DNA of 64,000 nt from an uncultured Clostridium sp. (GTDB taxonomy: Bacteria > Bacillota > Clostridia > TANB77 > CAG-508), in assembly GCA_948467875.1 (NCBI GenBank), contig CAOKFZ010000009.1, forward strand, positions 1 to 64,000. Direction: 5' to 3'. Positions 39,617 through 47,876 of the stretch are shown here, piece by piece (positions within the stretch are counted from its first letter, which is position 1; every line of letters begins with the position of its first letter). The position numbers and the translations under genes are program-made. The notes under the pieces are model-generated. The model saw nothing but the letters and a program-made list of their open reading frames with translations, was not told where the DNA came from and did no database searches.

Positions 39617-40895
39617 TTATTTTTTCTTTTCTTTTACAACTTGGCGTTCTCTTGCAATCGCCATTTTTCCATCCGCTACGTCTTCCGTAATTGTTGAACC
39701 TGCTGCCACCAAAACATCGTCTCCAACCGTTACAGGCGCCACAAAATTCACATTAGAACCAACAAAACAATTATCTCCTATTTTCGTCTTAAACTTTTGC
39801 TTGTTTGGCGTATAATTACATGTAATTGTTCCACAACCGATATTGCAATCGTTTCCTACTTCGCAATCCCCAAGATACGTCAAATGTGGCACCTTCGTGT
39901 TATCTGCAATTTTTGTTTTCTTTAGTTCCACACAATTTCCAACTTTTACGCCGTTGCCAATCTCGCAACCTTCGCGGATAAACGCATTTGGTCCAATTTC
40001 GCAATTTTCGCCAATGGTCACACCACTTTTGATAATCGTATTCGGATGAATAACTGTATCCATGCCAATTTTCACATCGTCATAAATATAAGTCGTTTGT
40101 GCATCTTCAATTGTGACTCCTTTTTTCATGTGAAAACTGTTAATGCGCATACGCAAAACACGTGTCAAAAGTTCCAATTGCGCTCGGTCATTCACGCCCA
40201 AAATCTCGGTATTGTCCTCCACAATCACAGCACCAGTTTTCAAACCTTCATCATTCATAATGCGGATAACATCTGTCAAATAATACTCGCCTTGCGCATT
40301 GTTTGGCTTAATTTTATCAATTGCACGAAATAATTCCTCAATATCAAAACAATAAATACCAGAATTAATTTCTTTAATATGCTTCTTTTGAAGTGGGTCC
40401 GCATCTTTTTCTTCTACAATTCCTTTGATGTTGCCACCTTCGTCACGAATAATTCTACCATAACCAGTTGGGTTTTCATACATGGCAGTTAGCAAAGTCG
40501 CATATTCCTTATTTTTGATGCTTTTTGAAATCAAGTTTTTCAAAGTTTCAGGTCGAATAATCGGAACATCGCCATACAAAATAACAACCTTTCCTTTTTT
40601 TCCTTCAAAAAACTTCTTAGCTTGCATAACCGCATGCCCTGTACCTAGCAATTCCTCTTGAAAAGCATATTGAACTTCGTCTCCTAAAACCTCTTGTACT
40701 TGCTCTTTTAAATGCCCAATTACGGCAACAATTTCGTCAGAGCCAATTTTTTTAGCCAAATCAACCACACGTCTGACCAATTCTTTGTCATAAATCTTAT
40801 GTACCAATTTTGATTTTTTACTATTCATTCTGGTCCCTTTTCCGAGCTGCCATAATCAAAGTCATTACATATTCTTCGCTATCGTCTATTTTCAT
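39617..40895 (-). CDS. glmU: Bifunctional GlmU uridylyl/acetyltransferase, with one CGGA recoding site
   Basis: 425 residues when recoded. It makes UDP-GlcNAc for peptidoglycan. The frame starts at 40895 (MKIDDSEEYVMTLIMAA) and meets CGG at 40842-40844 in the nucleotide-binding loop; skipping C gives LIMAAGKGTRMNSKKSKLVHK. Then LLGTGHAVMQA, YGDVPII, GYGRIIRD, and a left-handed helix with VPHLTYLGD, GCGTITCNYTP and GSNVNFVAPV. About 25-30 residues shorter than most GlmU, apparently missing one coil of the helix before REGCEIGNG. Without the shift the normally essential enzyme has no P-loop. The start follows a good promoter. Confidence 0.93.
40841..40844 (-). other. CGGA +1 recoding site in glmU
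   Basis: The preceding codon is GCT. Read as one glycine it gives LIMAA-G-KGTRMN. The same GCA-GCT-C-GG context occurs at 24905 in the PLP enzyme. Confidence 0.93.
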
Positions 40896-40951
40896 AATTT
40901 TTCATTCCTTTTCTATGGATTTTATATGGATAGTATATTCACTTTATCGAC

Positions 40952-40980
40952 ATTTTACTACATTTTTTTCATGAAGTCAA
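40952..40980 (-). promoter_or_regulatory. glmU promoter overlapping the upstream stop codon
   Basis: TTGACT (40975-40980) and TAAAAT (40952-40957), 17-bp spacer. The TGA stop of the methyltransferase gene is part of the -35 box. Confidence 0.75.
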
Positions 40981-41570
40981 TCTTTTTTTACTCGGCTTAT
41001 TGCTAGTCCATCTCCCACTTCTAAAATCTGCGTTTCTAGCCTCTCATTCCCTTGCGCATTTTGAATATATTCCCTCAAATGCCTTACAGCAGTTCGCTGC
41101 TTATGCTTATTATAATCGCCCATCACATAACCTTTATACAAAACATTATCTGCCAAAATCCAGCCATTATTTTTCGCCAAGCGAATTCCCTCTTGCAAAA
41201 AAACTGGATATTTTCCTTTATTCGCATCAATAAAAATCATGTCATATTCGTCTTGCAGACTGGGCAAAATCTCTACTGCATTTCCAACCAAAATATTGAC
41301 TTTATCCTCAATCCCAATTTTCTTCACATTTTCTCTTGCCTCACTGGCTCTTTGCTCGTCAAGTTCAATCGTATCCACAATTGCATTTGGCGCAAAACGA
41401 ATAAATTGACTTGCCGAATAGCCAACCGCAGTTCCAATTTCCAAAATTCTCTGAAGCTGTTCTCGCTCCAAAATCTTCCTAATTTCCTCCAACGTTTCAT
41501 CCATAACAATAGGAATATGCTCTTCTAGCGCCTTTTGCTTTATTTTTTCTAATTCTTCTAAATTAAACAT
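40977..41570 (-). CDS. SAM-dependent O-methyltransferase (YrrM/TrmR-like)
   Basis: 197 residues. The Rossmann SAM site is ILEIGTAVGYSASQFI, followed by VDTIELDEQRA and the metal/active-site stretch MIFIDANKGKYPVF, and later ADNVLYKGYV. This matches the class of small O-methyltransferases that includes the tRNA wobble-uridine enzyme TrmR; the substrate is not certain. Confidence 0.85.
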   Translation of the reverse strand: MFNLEELEKIKQKALEEHIPIVMDETLEEIRKILEREQLQRILEIGTAVGYSASQFIRFAPNAIVDTIELDEQRASEARENVKKIGIEDKVNILVGNAVEILPSLQDEYDMIFIDANKGKYPVFLQEGIRLAKNNGWILADNVLYKGYVMGDYNKHKQRTAVRHLREYIQNAQGNERLETQILEVGDGLAISRVKKD

Positions 41571-41598
41571 TGCTTTTTTCCTCTAATTATTTTTAAAT

Positions 41599-41623
41599 AG
41601 GGCACGATACTTCGTGCCCCTAC
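41599..41623. repeat. 25-bp palindromic repeat, copy 1
   Basis: The sequence agggcacgatacttcgtgcc + cctac, with perfect arms GGGCACGA/TCGTGCCC. Identical to 53670-53694. It lies between rpmA and the methyltransferase gene. Confidence 0.8.
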
Positions 41624-41642
41624 GTTATAATTTCTTTAAAAT

Positions 41643-41900
41643 TTATTGTGCTGCTGGATAAACACTAACGAATTTTTTACTTGCTTTTTTCTCAAATTTA
41701 ACATTTCCATCAACCAAAGCAAATAACGTATCGTCACTTCCTTTTCCAACATTTGTTCCTGGATGCACATTGGTTCCTCTCTGTCTTACTAATATATTTC
41801 CTGCCAAAACAAATTGTCCATCTGCTCTTTTCACACCAAGTCTTTTTGACTCACTGTCTCTTCCGTTCTTAACACTACCTTGCCCTTTTTTATGTGCCAT
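41643..41900 (-). CDS. rpmA: Ribosomal protein bL27
   Basis: 85 residues, [20 protein letters not shown] and [15 protein letters not shown], typical of bL27 near the peptidyl-transferase centre. It lacks the N-terminal extension ending FFA that most Bacillota have and that the Prp protease removes. No prp gene lies between rplU and rpmA (only 52 bases). Ribosome site AGGGAG. Confidence 0.95.
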   Translation of the reverse strand: MAHKKGQGSVKNGRDSESKRLGVKRADGQFVLAGNILVRQRGTNVHPGTNVGKGSDDTLFALVDGNVKFEKKASKKFVSVYPAAQ

Positions 41901-41952
41901 TCAAATTCACTCCCTTCGTTTCAAAATCCATATATTTCTCTTTATTCATTTA

Positions 41953-42267
41953 CTATTTTGTTTTGATTGACGTAATCTCAACTTTGGTATAGTCTTGTCT
42001 ATGTCCTCTTGTTTTTCTTTCATTCTTTTTAGGCTTATATTTAAAAACAAGAATTTTTTTGCCTCTACCATTAGACACAACTTTACCTTCCACCTTTGCT
42101 CCTGCAACATAAGGCGCGCCAACTTCTACTTTTCCTTCATTAGAAACAAGAACCACTTTATCAAATGATACTTTTTTTCCTTCTTCTTCTCCTAATTTCT
42201 CGAAAAATACTGTCTCTCCTTCTTCTACCTTATATTGTCTTCCACAGCTTTCAATTATTGCGTACAT
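41953..42267 (-). CDS. rplU: Ribosomal protein bL21
   Basis: 104 residues: [50 protein letters not shown] and [14 protein letters not shown]. All are bL21 hallmarks. First gene of the rplU-rpmA operon, under a strong promoter and an autoregulatory-type leader. Confidence 0.96.
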   Translation of the reverse strand: MYAIIESCGRQYKVEEGETVFFEKLGEEEGKKVSFDKVVLVSNEGKVEVGAPYVAGAKVEGKVVSNGRGKKILVFKYKPKKNERKTRGHRQDYTKVEITSIKTK

Positions 42268-42364
42268 TTACATGCACCTCCCTTTTCGTAATACTCGCTA
42301 ACTTCCCACTTGGTAGCTACTCAAAATAGCCTTTATAACCATAGCTAAGCAGTTTACAGTTATT
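42268..42364 (-). ncRNA. Probable ribosomal protein L21 leader
   Basis: The roughly 95-nt leader carries ACTGCTTAGCTATGG and, further on, GTAGCTACCAAGTGGGAAG before the SD GGGAGGTG. These resemble the L21 leader of Bacillota, thought to mediate feedback control. The TAGCTA pairing gives the core hairpin. Identity is from memory of the motif; a covariance search would settle it. Confidence 0.65.
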
Positions 42365-42365
42365 T

Positions 42366-42394
42366 ATTTTAACATATTCTGGAATACTTGTCAA
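42366..42394 (-). promoter_or_regulatory. Strong promoter of rplU-rpmA
   Basis: Consensus TTGACA (42389-42394) and TAAAAT (42366-42371) with a 17-bp spacer and TGT before the -10. Confidence 0.85.
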
Positions 42395-42496
42395 GGATTT
42401 TCTCTCTAAACAATCAATTTTTAAACATTTTATTCCAAAATCCATTTTAAGTCCCCTAAAACAAAAATTTTGATTTTAAAATCAAATTCTCTCCCA

Positions 42497-42528
42497 AAAT
42501 GCCTTAAATCGAATTTTAGGCATTTTTT
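42497..42528 (+). terminator. Orphan plus-strand terminator
   Basis: Stem AAATGCCTTAAAT with ATTTTAGGCATTT followed by T6. No plus-strand gene lies upstream. It may end an antisense or small RNA, or insulate the next gene. The rest of 42395-42600 shows only AT-rich sequence with one more weak hairpin (about 42463-42488). Confidence 0.5.
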
Positions 42529-42639
42529 CAGTGATTTTTATTTTTTGCTATTTTTCCAAAACTTGTCGCATTTTCTCCTTTTTTGACATATTATTTATAA
42601 GGAAGTACTTCCGAATTTATGAATAAAGGAATGATTAAA

Positions 42640-43074
42640 ATGGATATGGAAATGGATTTTGATTGTGAAAAAAAACACATCGTGGATATTGATGGATTTA
42701 TTGAGTCAGGAAAGCAATTTGATTTGGAAATCAACTTAGACGAAGACCATAGAAATGTTATTTTTGGTGTGATAAAAGATTCTTGCAATGAGCCTGTTAA
42801 AGATGCTGTTGTTAAATTGTTAGAAGTAACAAAACACGAAAGAAAACCTGTATCTCACACATTTACTAATAAAGATGGCGAATTCGTTTTTGGACCTCTT
42901 TGCTCTGACAAACGTTACGCAATCGATATTTGGGCAAATCGTGTAGAACATGTTAAAATTTGCAAACATTGCAGAAAAGAAGGTAAATGCCTAAAAGGTG
43001 TTGATTTATGTTGCGATAGACCTTTTGAACCAGATAATTGTGATTGTGAATGCAATTGTGGTCACGAAGAATAA
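42640..43074 (+). CDS. Cys-rich protein with carboxypeptidase-regulatory-like domain
   Basis: About 144 residues from the ATG at 42640 (AAAGGA nine bases upstream); an in-frame ATG at 42619 is possible. Acidic N-terminus, then a Cna-B/CarboxypepD_reg-like beta sandwich (about residues 40-105: VIFGVIKDSCNEPVKDAVVKL, split; TNKDGEFVFGPL), then a Cys-rich tail (CKHCRKEGKC; CDCECNCGHEE). No signal peptide. Similar small proteins occur in spore formers; a structural role, for example in the spore coat, is a guess. Confidence 0.75.
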   Translation: MDMEMDFDCEKKHIVDIDGFIESGKQFDLEINLDEDHRNVIFGVIKDSCNEPVKDAVVKLLEVTKHERKPVSHTFTNKDGEFVFGPLCSDKRYAIDIWANRVEHVKICKHCRKEGKCLKGVDLCCDRPFEPDNCDCECNCGHEE

Positions 43075-43076
43075 CT

Positions 43077-43110
43077 AAAAAAAGCAAATAGGTTTCCTAT
43101 TTGCTTTTTT
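43077..43110. terminator. Bidirectional terminator between the Cys-rich gene and HU
   Basis: Stem GCAAATAGG-TTT-CCTATTTGC flanked by A7 and T6, serving convergent genes ending at 43074 (+) and 43131 (-). Confidence 0.9.
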
Positions 43111-43130
43111 ATTTTCTATCATTTTTATCA

Positions 43131-43409
43131 TTATTTTTTATTAACAATATCTTTTAATGCTTTACCAGCTTTGAATTTTGGAGCTTTTGATGCAGGTATT
43201 TTGATTTCTTCTTTTGTTTGTGGATTTCTACCTTTTCTAGCTGCTCTTTTAATCACTTCAAAAGAACCAAATCCAACTAATTGAACTTTATCTCCTTTTT
43301 TCAATGCTTCTGTTATAACATCAGTAAATGCATTTACTGATTCCTCAGCACTTTTTTTTGTTGCCCCTGTTTTTGCAGCTACTGCTGCGATTAATTCAGC
43401 TTTGTTCAT
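43131..43409 (-). CDS. hup: HU family DNA-binding protein
   Basis: 92 residues: [22 protein letters not shown] at the dimer core and [20 protein letters not shown] leading into the DNA-binding arm, then [18 protein letters not shown] nucleoid protein that bends and compacts DNA. Monocistronic, SD GGGAGG. Confidence 0.95.
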   Translation of the reverse strand: MNKAELIAAVAAKTGATKKSAEESVNAFTDVITEALKKGDKVQLVGFGSFEVIKRAARKGRNPQTKEEIKIPASKAPKFKAGKALKDIVNKK

Positions 43410-43577
43410 TTTAAATTACCTCCCAATTGTTTTTAGTTAGTAGTTTTGTCTACTATTACCTTTATTCGCCAAATTTAGATAAAATCCTTCTCGATTTTTG
43501 AATAATTTTCTTTTTTTCTCCATTTTTCAATATTTACAAGTATCACTCAAATCATTTTTGCCGATTTTTCAAGTCTT

Positions 43578-45203
43578 TTAGCGATATACGCCAATTTTCT
43601 GCAAAAACTGATAGATTTTATTGCCTGAAGGCAACATTTCAATGTCTTCTTTGGACAAAACTTTAAACCCAATAATTCCAATTGCATATACCAGTACTGC
43701 CATCACAATCCCTATCATCGTGGCAATTCTTGACGCCACTCCCAACATTAAAATTCCTTTATAGCACGCAAGTGAAATGCTTGACATAATCACTGTAATC
43801 AGCAATGGTTTGATTAACATGCCACTAATGCTAAAATCAAGTCTGACTGTTCGCTTTAATACATGATACACAATTGTAAATGAGACAATATGACAAAGCA
43901 CAGAACCAATGGCTGCCCCATTTTCATAAATTCCTTCTATTGGAATTAAAACCACATTTGCAATTAATTTCACTAAAACGCCACAGCCGAGCGCAAATGC
44001 TGGAACTCTGATTTTCCCTAAACCTTGCAAAGCGCCGTTAATCGTTTGCGCCAATGCCGTGAATGTAATCGTTAGTGCAGAAATGGCAAGCAACATGCCT
44101 CCTGAACTCGCATTCGGAAATAGCAATTCCAAAATTGGTGTGGCGTAAATGCACATGCCAAAAGTGCAAGGTAGGGCTATTAAAATCGTAATGAGCAGTG
44201 ATAAACGAAGTCTTTTGTTGATGGTTTCTCGGTCGTTTTTCACTTTGGCTGCCGCAATCACTGGTACAAGCGAAGTGGCAAACGCAATGTTAAACGCCAG
44301 TGGCATGGAGGTTAATATATCGACTTTTGAGCTCAAAATGCCATATTTCGTCTTGGCAGTTGCTTCTCCAATTAGTGGTTTTAGTAAACGCACCACGGTT
44401 ACAGAATCAATATTTTTGTTGATGCTAGATAGTAATGAACTCAGTGAAATCGGAATGGAAACTGCGAAAATTTTTCGGATAATGGAACCTGCTGTTTCTT
44501 GCCTTCTTCGTTTGACGCTTTGTGCTTTGATTTCTTTGAATTCTTCTTTTCGGTTCATTTTGTATAAAGAAAAAATATAGGAAAAACTTAAAAATGTTGC
44601 AAAAGTTGTGGCTAAATTGGCCCCAGCAGCCATTAATTCTGTGTTGATATTGGTACAAATTGCCACAATTTCTACAATAATAATGGTCAGCGTTGTTTTA
44701 AAAACTTGTTCTACTGTTTGAGAACGTGCCGTAGCAGACATTTTTTGGTGCCCGTTAAAGTAGCCTCTAATGACAGATGAAATTGACACAAAAAATATGG
44801 CAGGTGACAACGTCATTAAAGTGTATTCTGCTTCTGGAATTTGTAGCCACTGATTAGCAATTGCTTTTGCCCCTAAAAATAACAAAAGAGTTCCTCCAAA
44901 TCCGATAAATGCAAAAGCAACAAATGCTATTTTAAAGATACGATTAGCTCCTTTTTTGTCTCCTAATGCCAATTTTTCTGAAACCAATTTTGAAATCGCA
45001 TTCGGAACACCAATTGAGGAAAGTGTCAGCAACATCGCATATACCTGATAGCCACTCATATAAATTGCATTTCCGCTATCTCCAAATCCTTCTCGATTGG
45101 TCAGATACATGCTATACACTAGACCAAGTATTTTAATAATCACTTGTGAACACATCAAGGATAAAACACCTTGCATAAACCCTTCTTTTTTTATCTTTGC
45201 CAT
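43578..45203 (-). CDS. SpoVB/MurJ-like flippase of the MOP superfamily
   Basis: 541 residues with about fourteen membrane helices. The N-terminus FMQGVLSLMCSQVIIKILGLVYSMYLTN (split) and SSIGVPNAISKLVSEK are typical of the SpoVB / polysaccharide transporter group. NGALQGLGKIRVPA in the second half is also conserved. It probably flips a lipid-linked precursor of peptidoglycan or another polymer. Given the spore genes nearby, a cortex role is possible; a vegetative MurJ role is equally plausible. Confidence 0.85.
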   Translation of the reverse strand: MAKIKKEGFMQGVLSLMCSQVIIKILGLVYSMYLTNREGFGDSGNAIYMSGYQVYAMLLTLSSIGVPNAISKLVSEKLALGDKKGANRIFKIAFVAFAFIGFGGTLLLFLGAKAIANQWLQIPEAEYTLMTLSPAIFFVSISSVIRGYFNGHQKMSATARSQTVEQVFKTTLTIIIVEIVAICTNINTELMAAGANLATTFATFLSFSYIFSLYKMNRKEEFKEIKAQSVKRRRQETAGSIIRKIFAVSIPISLSSLLSSINKNIDSVTVVRLLKPLIGEATAKTKYGILSSKVDILTSMPLAFNIAFATSLVPVIAAAKVKNDRETINKRLRLSLLITILIALPCTFGMCIYATPILELLFPNASSGGMLLAISALTITFTALAQTINGALQGLGKIRVPAFALGCGVLVKLIANVVLIPIEGIYENGAAIGSVLCHIVSFTIVYHVLKRTVRLDFSISGMLIKPLLITVIMSSISLACYKGILMLGVASRIATMIGIVMAVLVYAIGIIGFKVLSKEDIEMLPSGNKIYQFLQKIGVYR

Positions 45204-45232
45204 AACTTTCCTTTCTATTTGCTTTTTACAAT

Positions 45233-45305
45233 GTAGTTAATATTTCTTATAGAAATATTAACTAAGATAGCTCTAACTCGCTCTGCTCGAAGAGCTATCT
45301 TAATT
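45233..45305. repeat. Double-hairpin intergenic element, copy 2
   Basis: The AT hairpin GTTAATATTTCTTATAGAAA + TATTAAC is followed by the hairpin AAGATAGCTCT/AGAGCTATCTT. It is homologous to 31067-31136, including the loop core GAGCAGAGCGAGTT. It lies in the divergent gap between the flippase and the VirD4-like gene. Confidence 0.75.
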
Positions 45306-45422
45306 ATATTGTTTTTTGCTTAATGTTTCAATACCTTTTTATAAATATTCTTCAAAAATTTATTTCAGAAGTAATCTGAATAAATTTTTTCAGCAATTTC
45401 CCATATTTTTTCATAAAAATAC

Positions 45423-45451
45423 TTGCTTTTTTTGTGATTTTGTTAGATAAT
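45423..45451 (+). promoter_or_regulatory. Promoter of the VirD4-like gene
   Basis: TTGCTT (45423-45428) and GATAAT (45446-45451), 17-bp spacer. The roughly 80-nt leader ends in AAAAAAGGAG. Confidence 0.55.
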
Positions 45452-45539
45452 ATAAGTAGATGAATTTTAAATTTGCTACTTATATTTAAGAGAAATATAA
45501 AATTTGAAAAAACTCTCTAAAAAAAGGAGTCAGAAACTC

Positions 45540-47825
45540 ATGAAATATATTGACAATTTTTTAAAAAAACTAAAAACAGATCGAAATACTTTTGCCACTT
45601 ATATCTTAACATTAATTTCCATTTACATTGTGATTGACAGAGTTGCAGAAATATTGTTAATTGGATTTTCAGGCATTTCTGTGTCTTATTGGGGTCCTTT
45701 AAAATACACCTTAGCTCTTGCGTGCCCAGTATTTGCCTTTTACTTTTCATTTGCCTCAAAATTCGTAACTTATTCACGTATCAAATATTCTTTCTTATAT
45801 TTATATGCGATTATTTTGTACACCGTTTCTGTATCTATGTTTGTGCAATGGATTAACAAAGCTGGTTGGTTGCTGTTATTTTCTGTGCCAAATTATAGTT
45901 ATATTATTAGCACTTTTATGGATTTAATTCGACCTGCTTTTTCTGCAATGGCTTGGTACATCCCAGTTACAACATTTTATCCATTGTTCAAATTCATTTA
46001 CTTAAAAGTCAATGATATGAAGGATATTCGAGATTCCATTACTGATTATCCAGGAATTGATTTATCCAATAATAAAGAAGGTACTGGTCCTTACACTTGC
46101 GAAATCGTACTTTGCAAAGACCGTGATACTTCAAAAATCGTAAAAATACCTGAAAACAGACGTTATGAAGCAATGCTTGTCACAGGTCCTTCTGGTTCTG
46201 GAAAAACTTCTATGATTTTTGAGCCCATGATTGCCAGAGACTTAGAGAAAAAATATTTTTTAAAAGAAGCCTCAAAAGAAGTTGGATTTACCGCATTACG
46301 TACTGGAATTGCAAACTTAAATTGCCCTTACGCCAATGATTATCTCAATGAAAATTTCAGTTTAAATATGCTAACACCTGTTTCCAACAAAGAAAAAATT
46401 TATAAAGCCTATGTATCCAAACTTGCGTTTTCTTATGCTGGCGAAAACTCTGTTTTCAAAGATTTAGGACTAACTTATTTAGCACCAGACTTTGAATCTT
46501 TGTCACATATGATAGAAATTGCAGATAATTTTGGAATCGATTATCACGTGATTGATCCTAACAATCCTAACTCAGTGGGCTTAAATCCATTTGCCTTCAA
46601 GGATCCAATGAAAGCTGCTATTTCTGTTTCTGCTATTTTAAAAAGAATGGCTGAAACCAATATGGATGGCAAAAGCGTTGTAGCTTCTGAAGTTATGAAG
46701 CAAACTTCAATTACACAAGCCATTGAAAATATCACTTTATTGTTAAAAGAAATGTATCCGATTTTCCATGATAATGCCTTGCCAACCTTGGAAAATTTAT
46801 TGGATATTTTTAACAATCCTGACCAAATTGAAATCATGGCAGAACAGATGAAAGAAATTCCAGATTTAGCTGAAAAATATAAAATTCAACTCGATTACTT
46901 CAAAAAAATGTTTTACAAAAATGTTACAAGACGTGAAGAAAATTTGCAATATTTGCAAATGGCCTCTTCTCAGCTAGAATTGTTGTTACGCTATCCAAGT
47001 GTGAAAAATGTGATCTGTAATCAAACCAATAATATTAATTATGATAGTGTGCTAAAAAATGGCGAAGTTGTATTCATTTGTACGCGCCGTGGCGATTTAG
47101 GAGCAACCGTACATAAATCATTTGGTTTATTCATTTTGCTTTTGATGCAACATTCTGTGTTATCTCGTCCTGGTATTGAAAAAACTAGACTTCCACACTT
47201 TTTGTACATTGATGAGTTCCCACCATTTATGTGCAAAGCCACAGAAGACATTTTTACATTATATCGAAAATACAGAGTTGGCGCCATTGTATCAACCCAA
47301 AATTTATCGCAATTTGTGGCAGATAATTTTAAAAATACAGTTCTTGCCAACAGTACAACAAAAGTTACTTTTGGAAATAATACACCAGCAGATAATGAAT
47401 TTTGGTCAAAAGAGTTTGGCGACCACCGTGAATGGATTTTCCAAAGTGATTACGACTCAGGCAAAGTACAATATAGTCCAACTTACAAATCGATTAAATG
47501 GGACTGGAAAGCCAATATTAAACCAGGCGAAGTGCAAGCGCTTGCTTTCAAAACAATTGTCTATAAAACAAAAGATATCAAAGGCAAAATGACAGCTGGT
47601 AAAGGTAAAGTTGATTTCCTAGAATCGAAATATAAAGAAAAGCAAAAAATTAAAGTTTATAATTTTTCAAAATTTACAAATGGAATTAATATTCATGAAG
47701 TAACTCATAAAGGTCGCAAGCATGAAACTCAAGAACTGGAAGATGATGAGCCATTTAAAACAACACAAAATTCACATTATAAATTTGATGACGAGGATCC
47801 TATTATCCATTATAAGAAAAGTTAA
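45540..47825 (+). CDS. Orphan VirD4/TraG-like coupling ATPase
   Basis: 761 residues from the ATG at 45540 (AAGGAG ten bases upstream). About four membrane helices in the first 170 residues. Walker A LVTGPSGSGKTSMIFEPM lies near residue 220; Walker B is FLYIDEFPPFM, followed by VGAIVSTQNLSQF and the conserved STTKVTFGN. This is the T4SS coupling-protein layout: it would deliver DNA or protein substrates to a membrane channel. No other conjugation gene (relaxase, VirB4) is in the window. The C-terminal ~100 residues are charged. The coding strand has no CGG in any frame by my reading. Confidence 0.85.
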   Translation: MKYIDNFLKKLKTDRNTFATYILTLISIYIVIDRVAEILLIGFSGISVSYWGPLKYTLALACPVFAFYFSFASKFVTYSRIKYSFLYLYAIILYTVSVSMFVQWINKAGWLLLFSVPNYSYIISTFMDLIRPAFSAMAWYIPVTTFYPLFKFIYLKVNDMKDIRDSITDYPGIDLSNNKEGTGPYTCEIVLCKDRDTSKIVKIPENRRYEAMLVTGPSGSGKTSMIFEPMIARDLEKKYFLKEASKEVGFTALRTGIANLNCPYANDYLNENFSLNMLTPVSNKEKIYKAYVSKLAFSYAGENSVFKDLGLTYLAPDFESLSHMIEIADNFGIDYHVIDPNNPNSVGLNPFAFKDPMKAAISVSAILKRMAETNMDGKSVVASEVMKQTSITQAIENITLLLKEMYPIFHDNALPTLENLLDIFNNPDQIEIMAEQMKEIPDLAEKYKIQLDYFKKMFYKNVTRREENLQYLQMASSQLELLLRYPSVKNVICNQTNNINYDSVLKNGEVVFICTRRGDLGATVHKSFGLFILLLMQHSVLSRPGIEKTRLPHFLYIDEFPPFMCKATEDIFTLYRKYRVGAIVSTQNLSQFVADNFKNTVLANSTTKVTFGNNTPADNEFWSKEFGDHREWIFQSDYDSGKVQYSPTYKSIKWDWKANIKPGEVQALAFKTIVYKTKDIKGKMTAGKGKVDFLESKYKEKQKIKVYNFSKFTNGINIHEVTHKGRKHETQELEDDEPFKTTQNSHYKFDDEDPIIHYKKS

Positions 47826-47831
47826 AAATAA

Positions 47832-47862
47832 GGGCAAGTCAAACTTGTCCTTTTATCTTTTC
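47832..47862 (+). terminator. Terminator of the VirD4-like gene
   Basis: Stem GGGCAAGT-CAA-ACTTGTCC followed by TTTTATCTTTT. It may also serve the convergent VanW gene. Confidence 0.8.
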
Positions 47863-47876
47863 TTCAAACAACTATT

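Noticed and set aside
45540..47825. Integrated conjugative element
   Set aside because: Only the coupling ATPase is present; no integrase, relaxase, attachment repeats or change of base composition around it.
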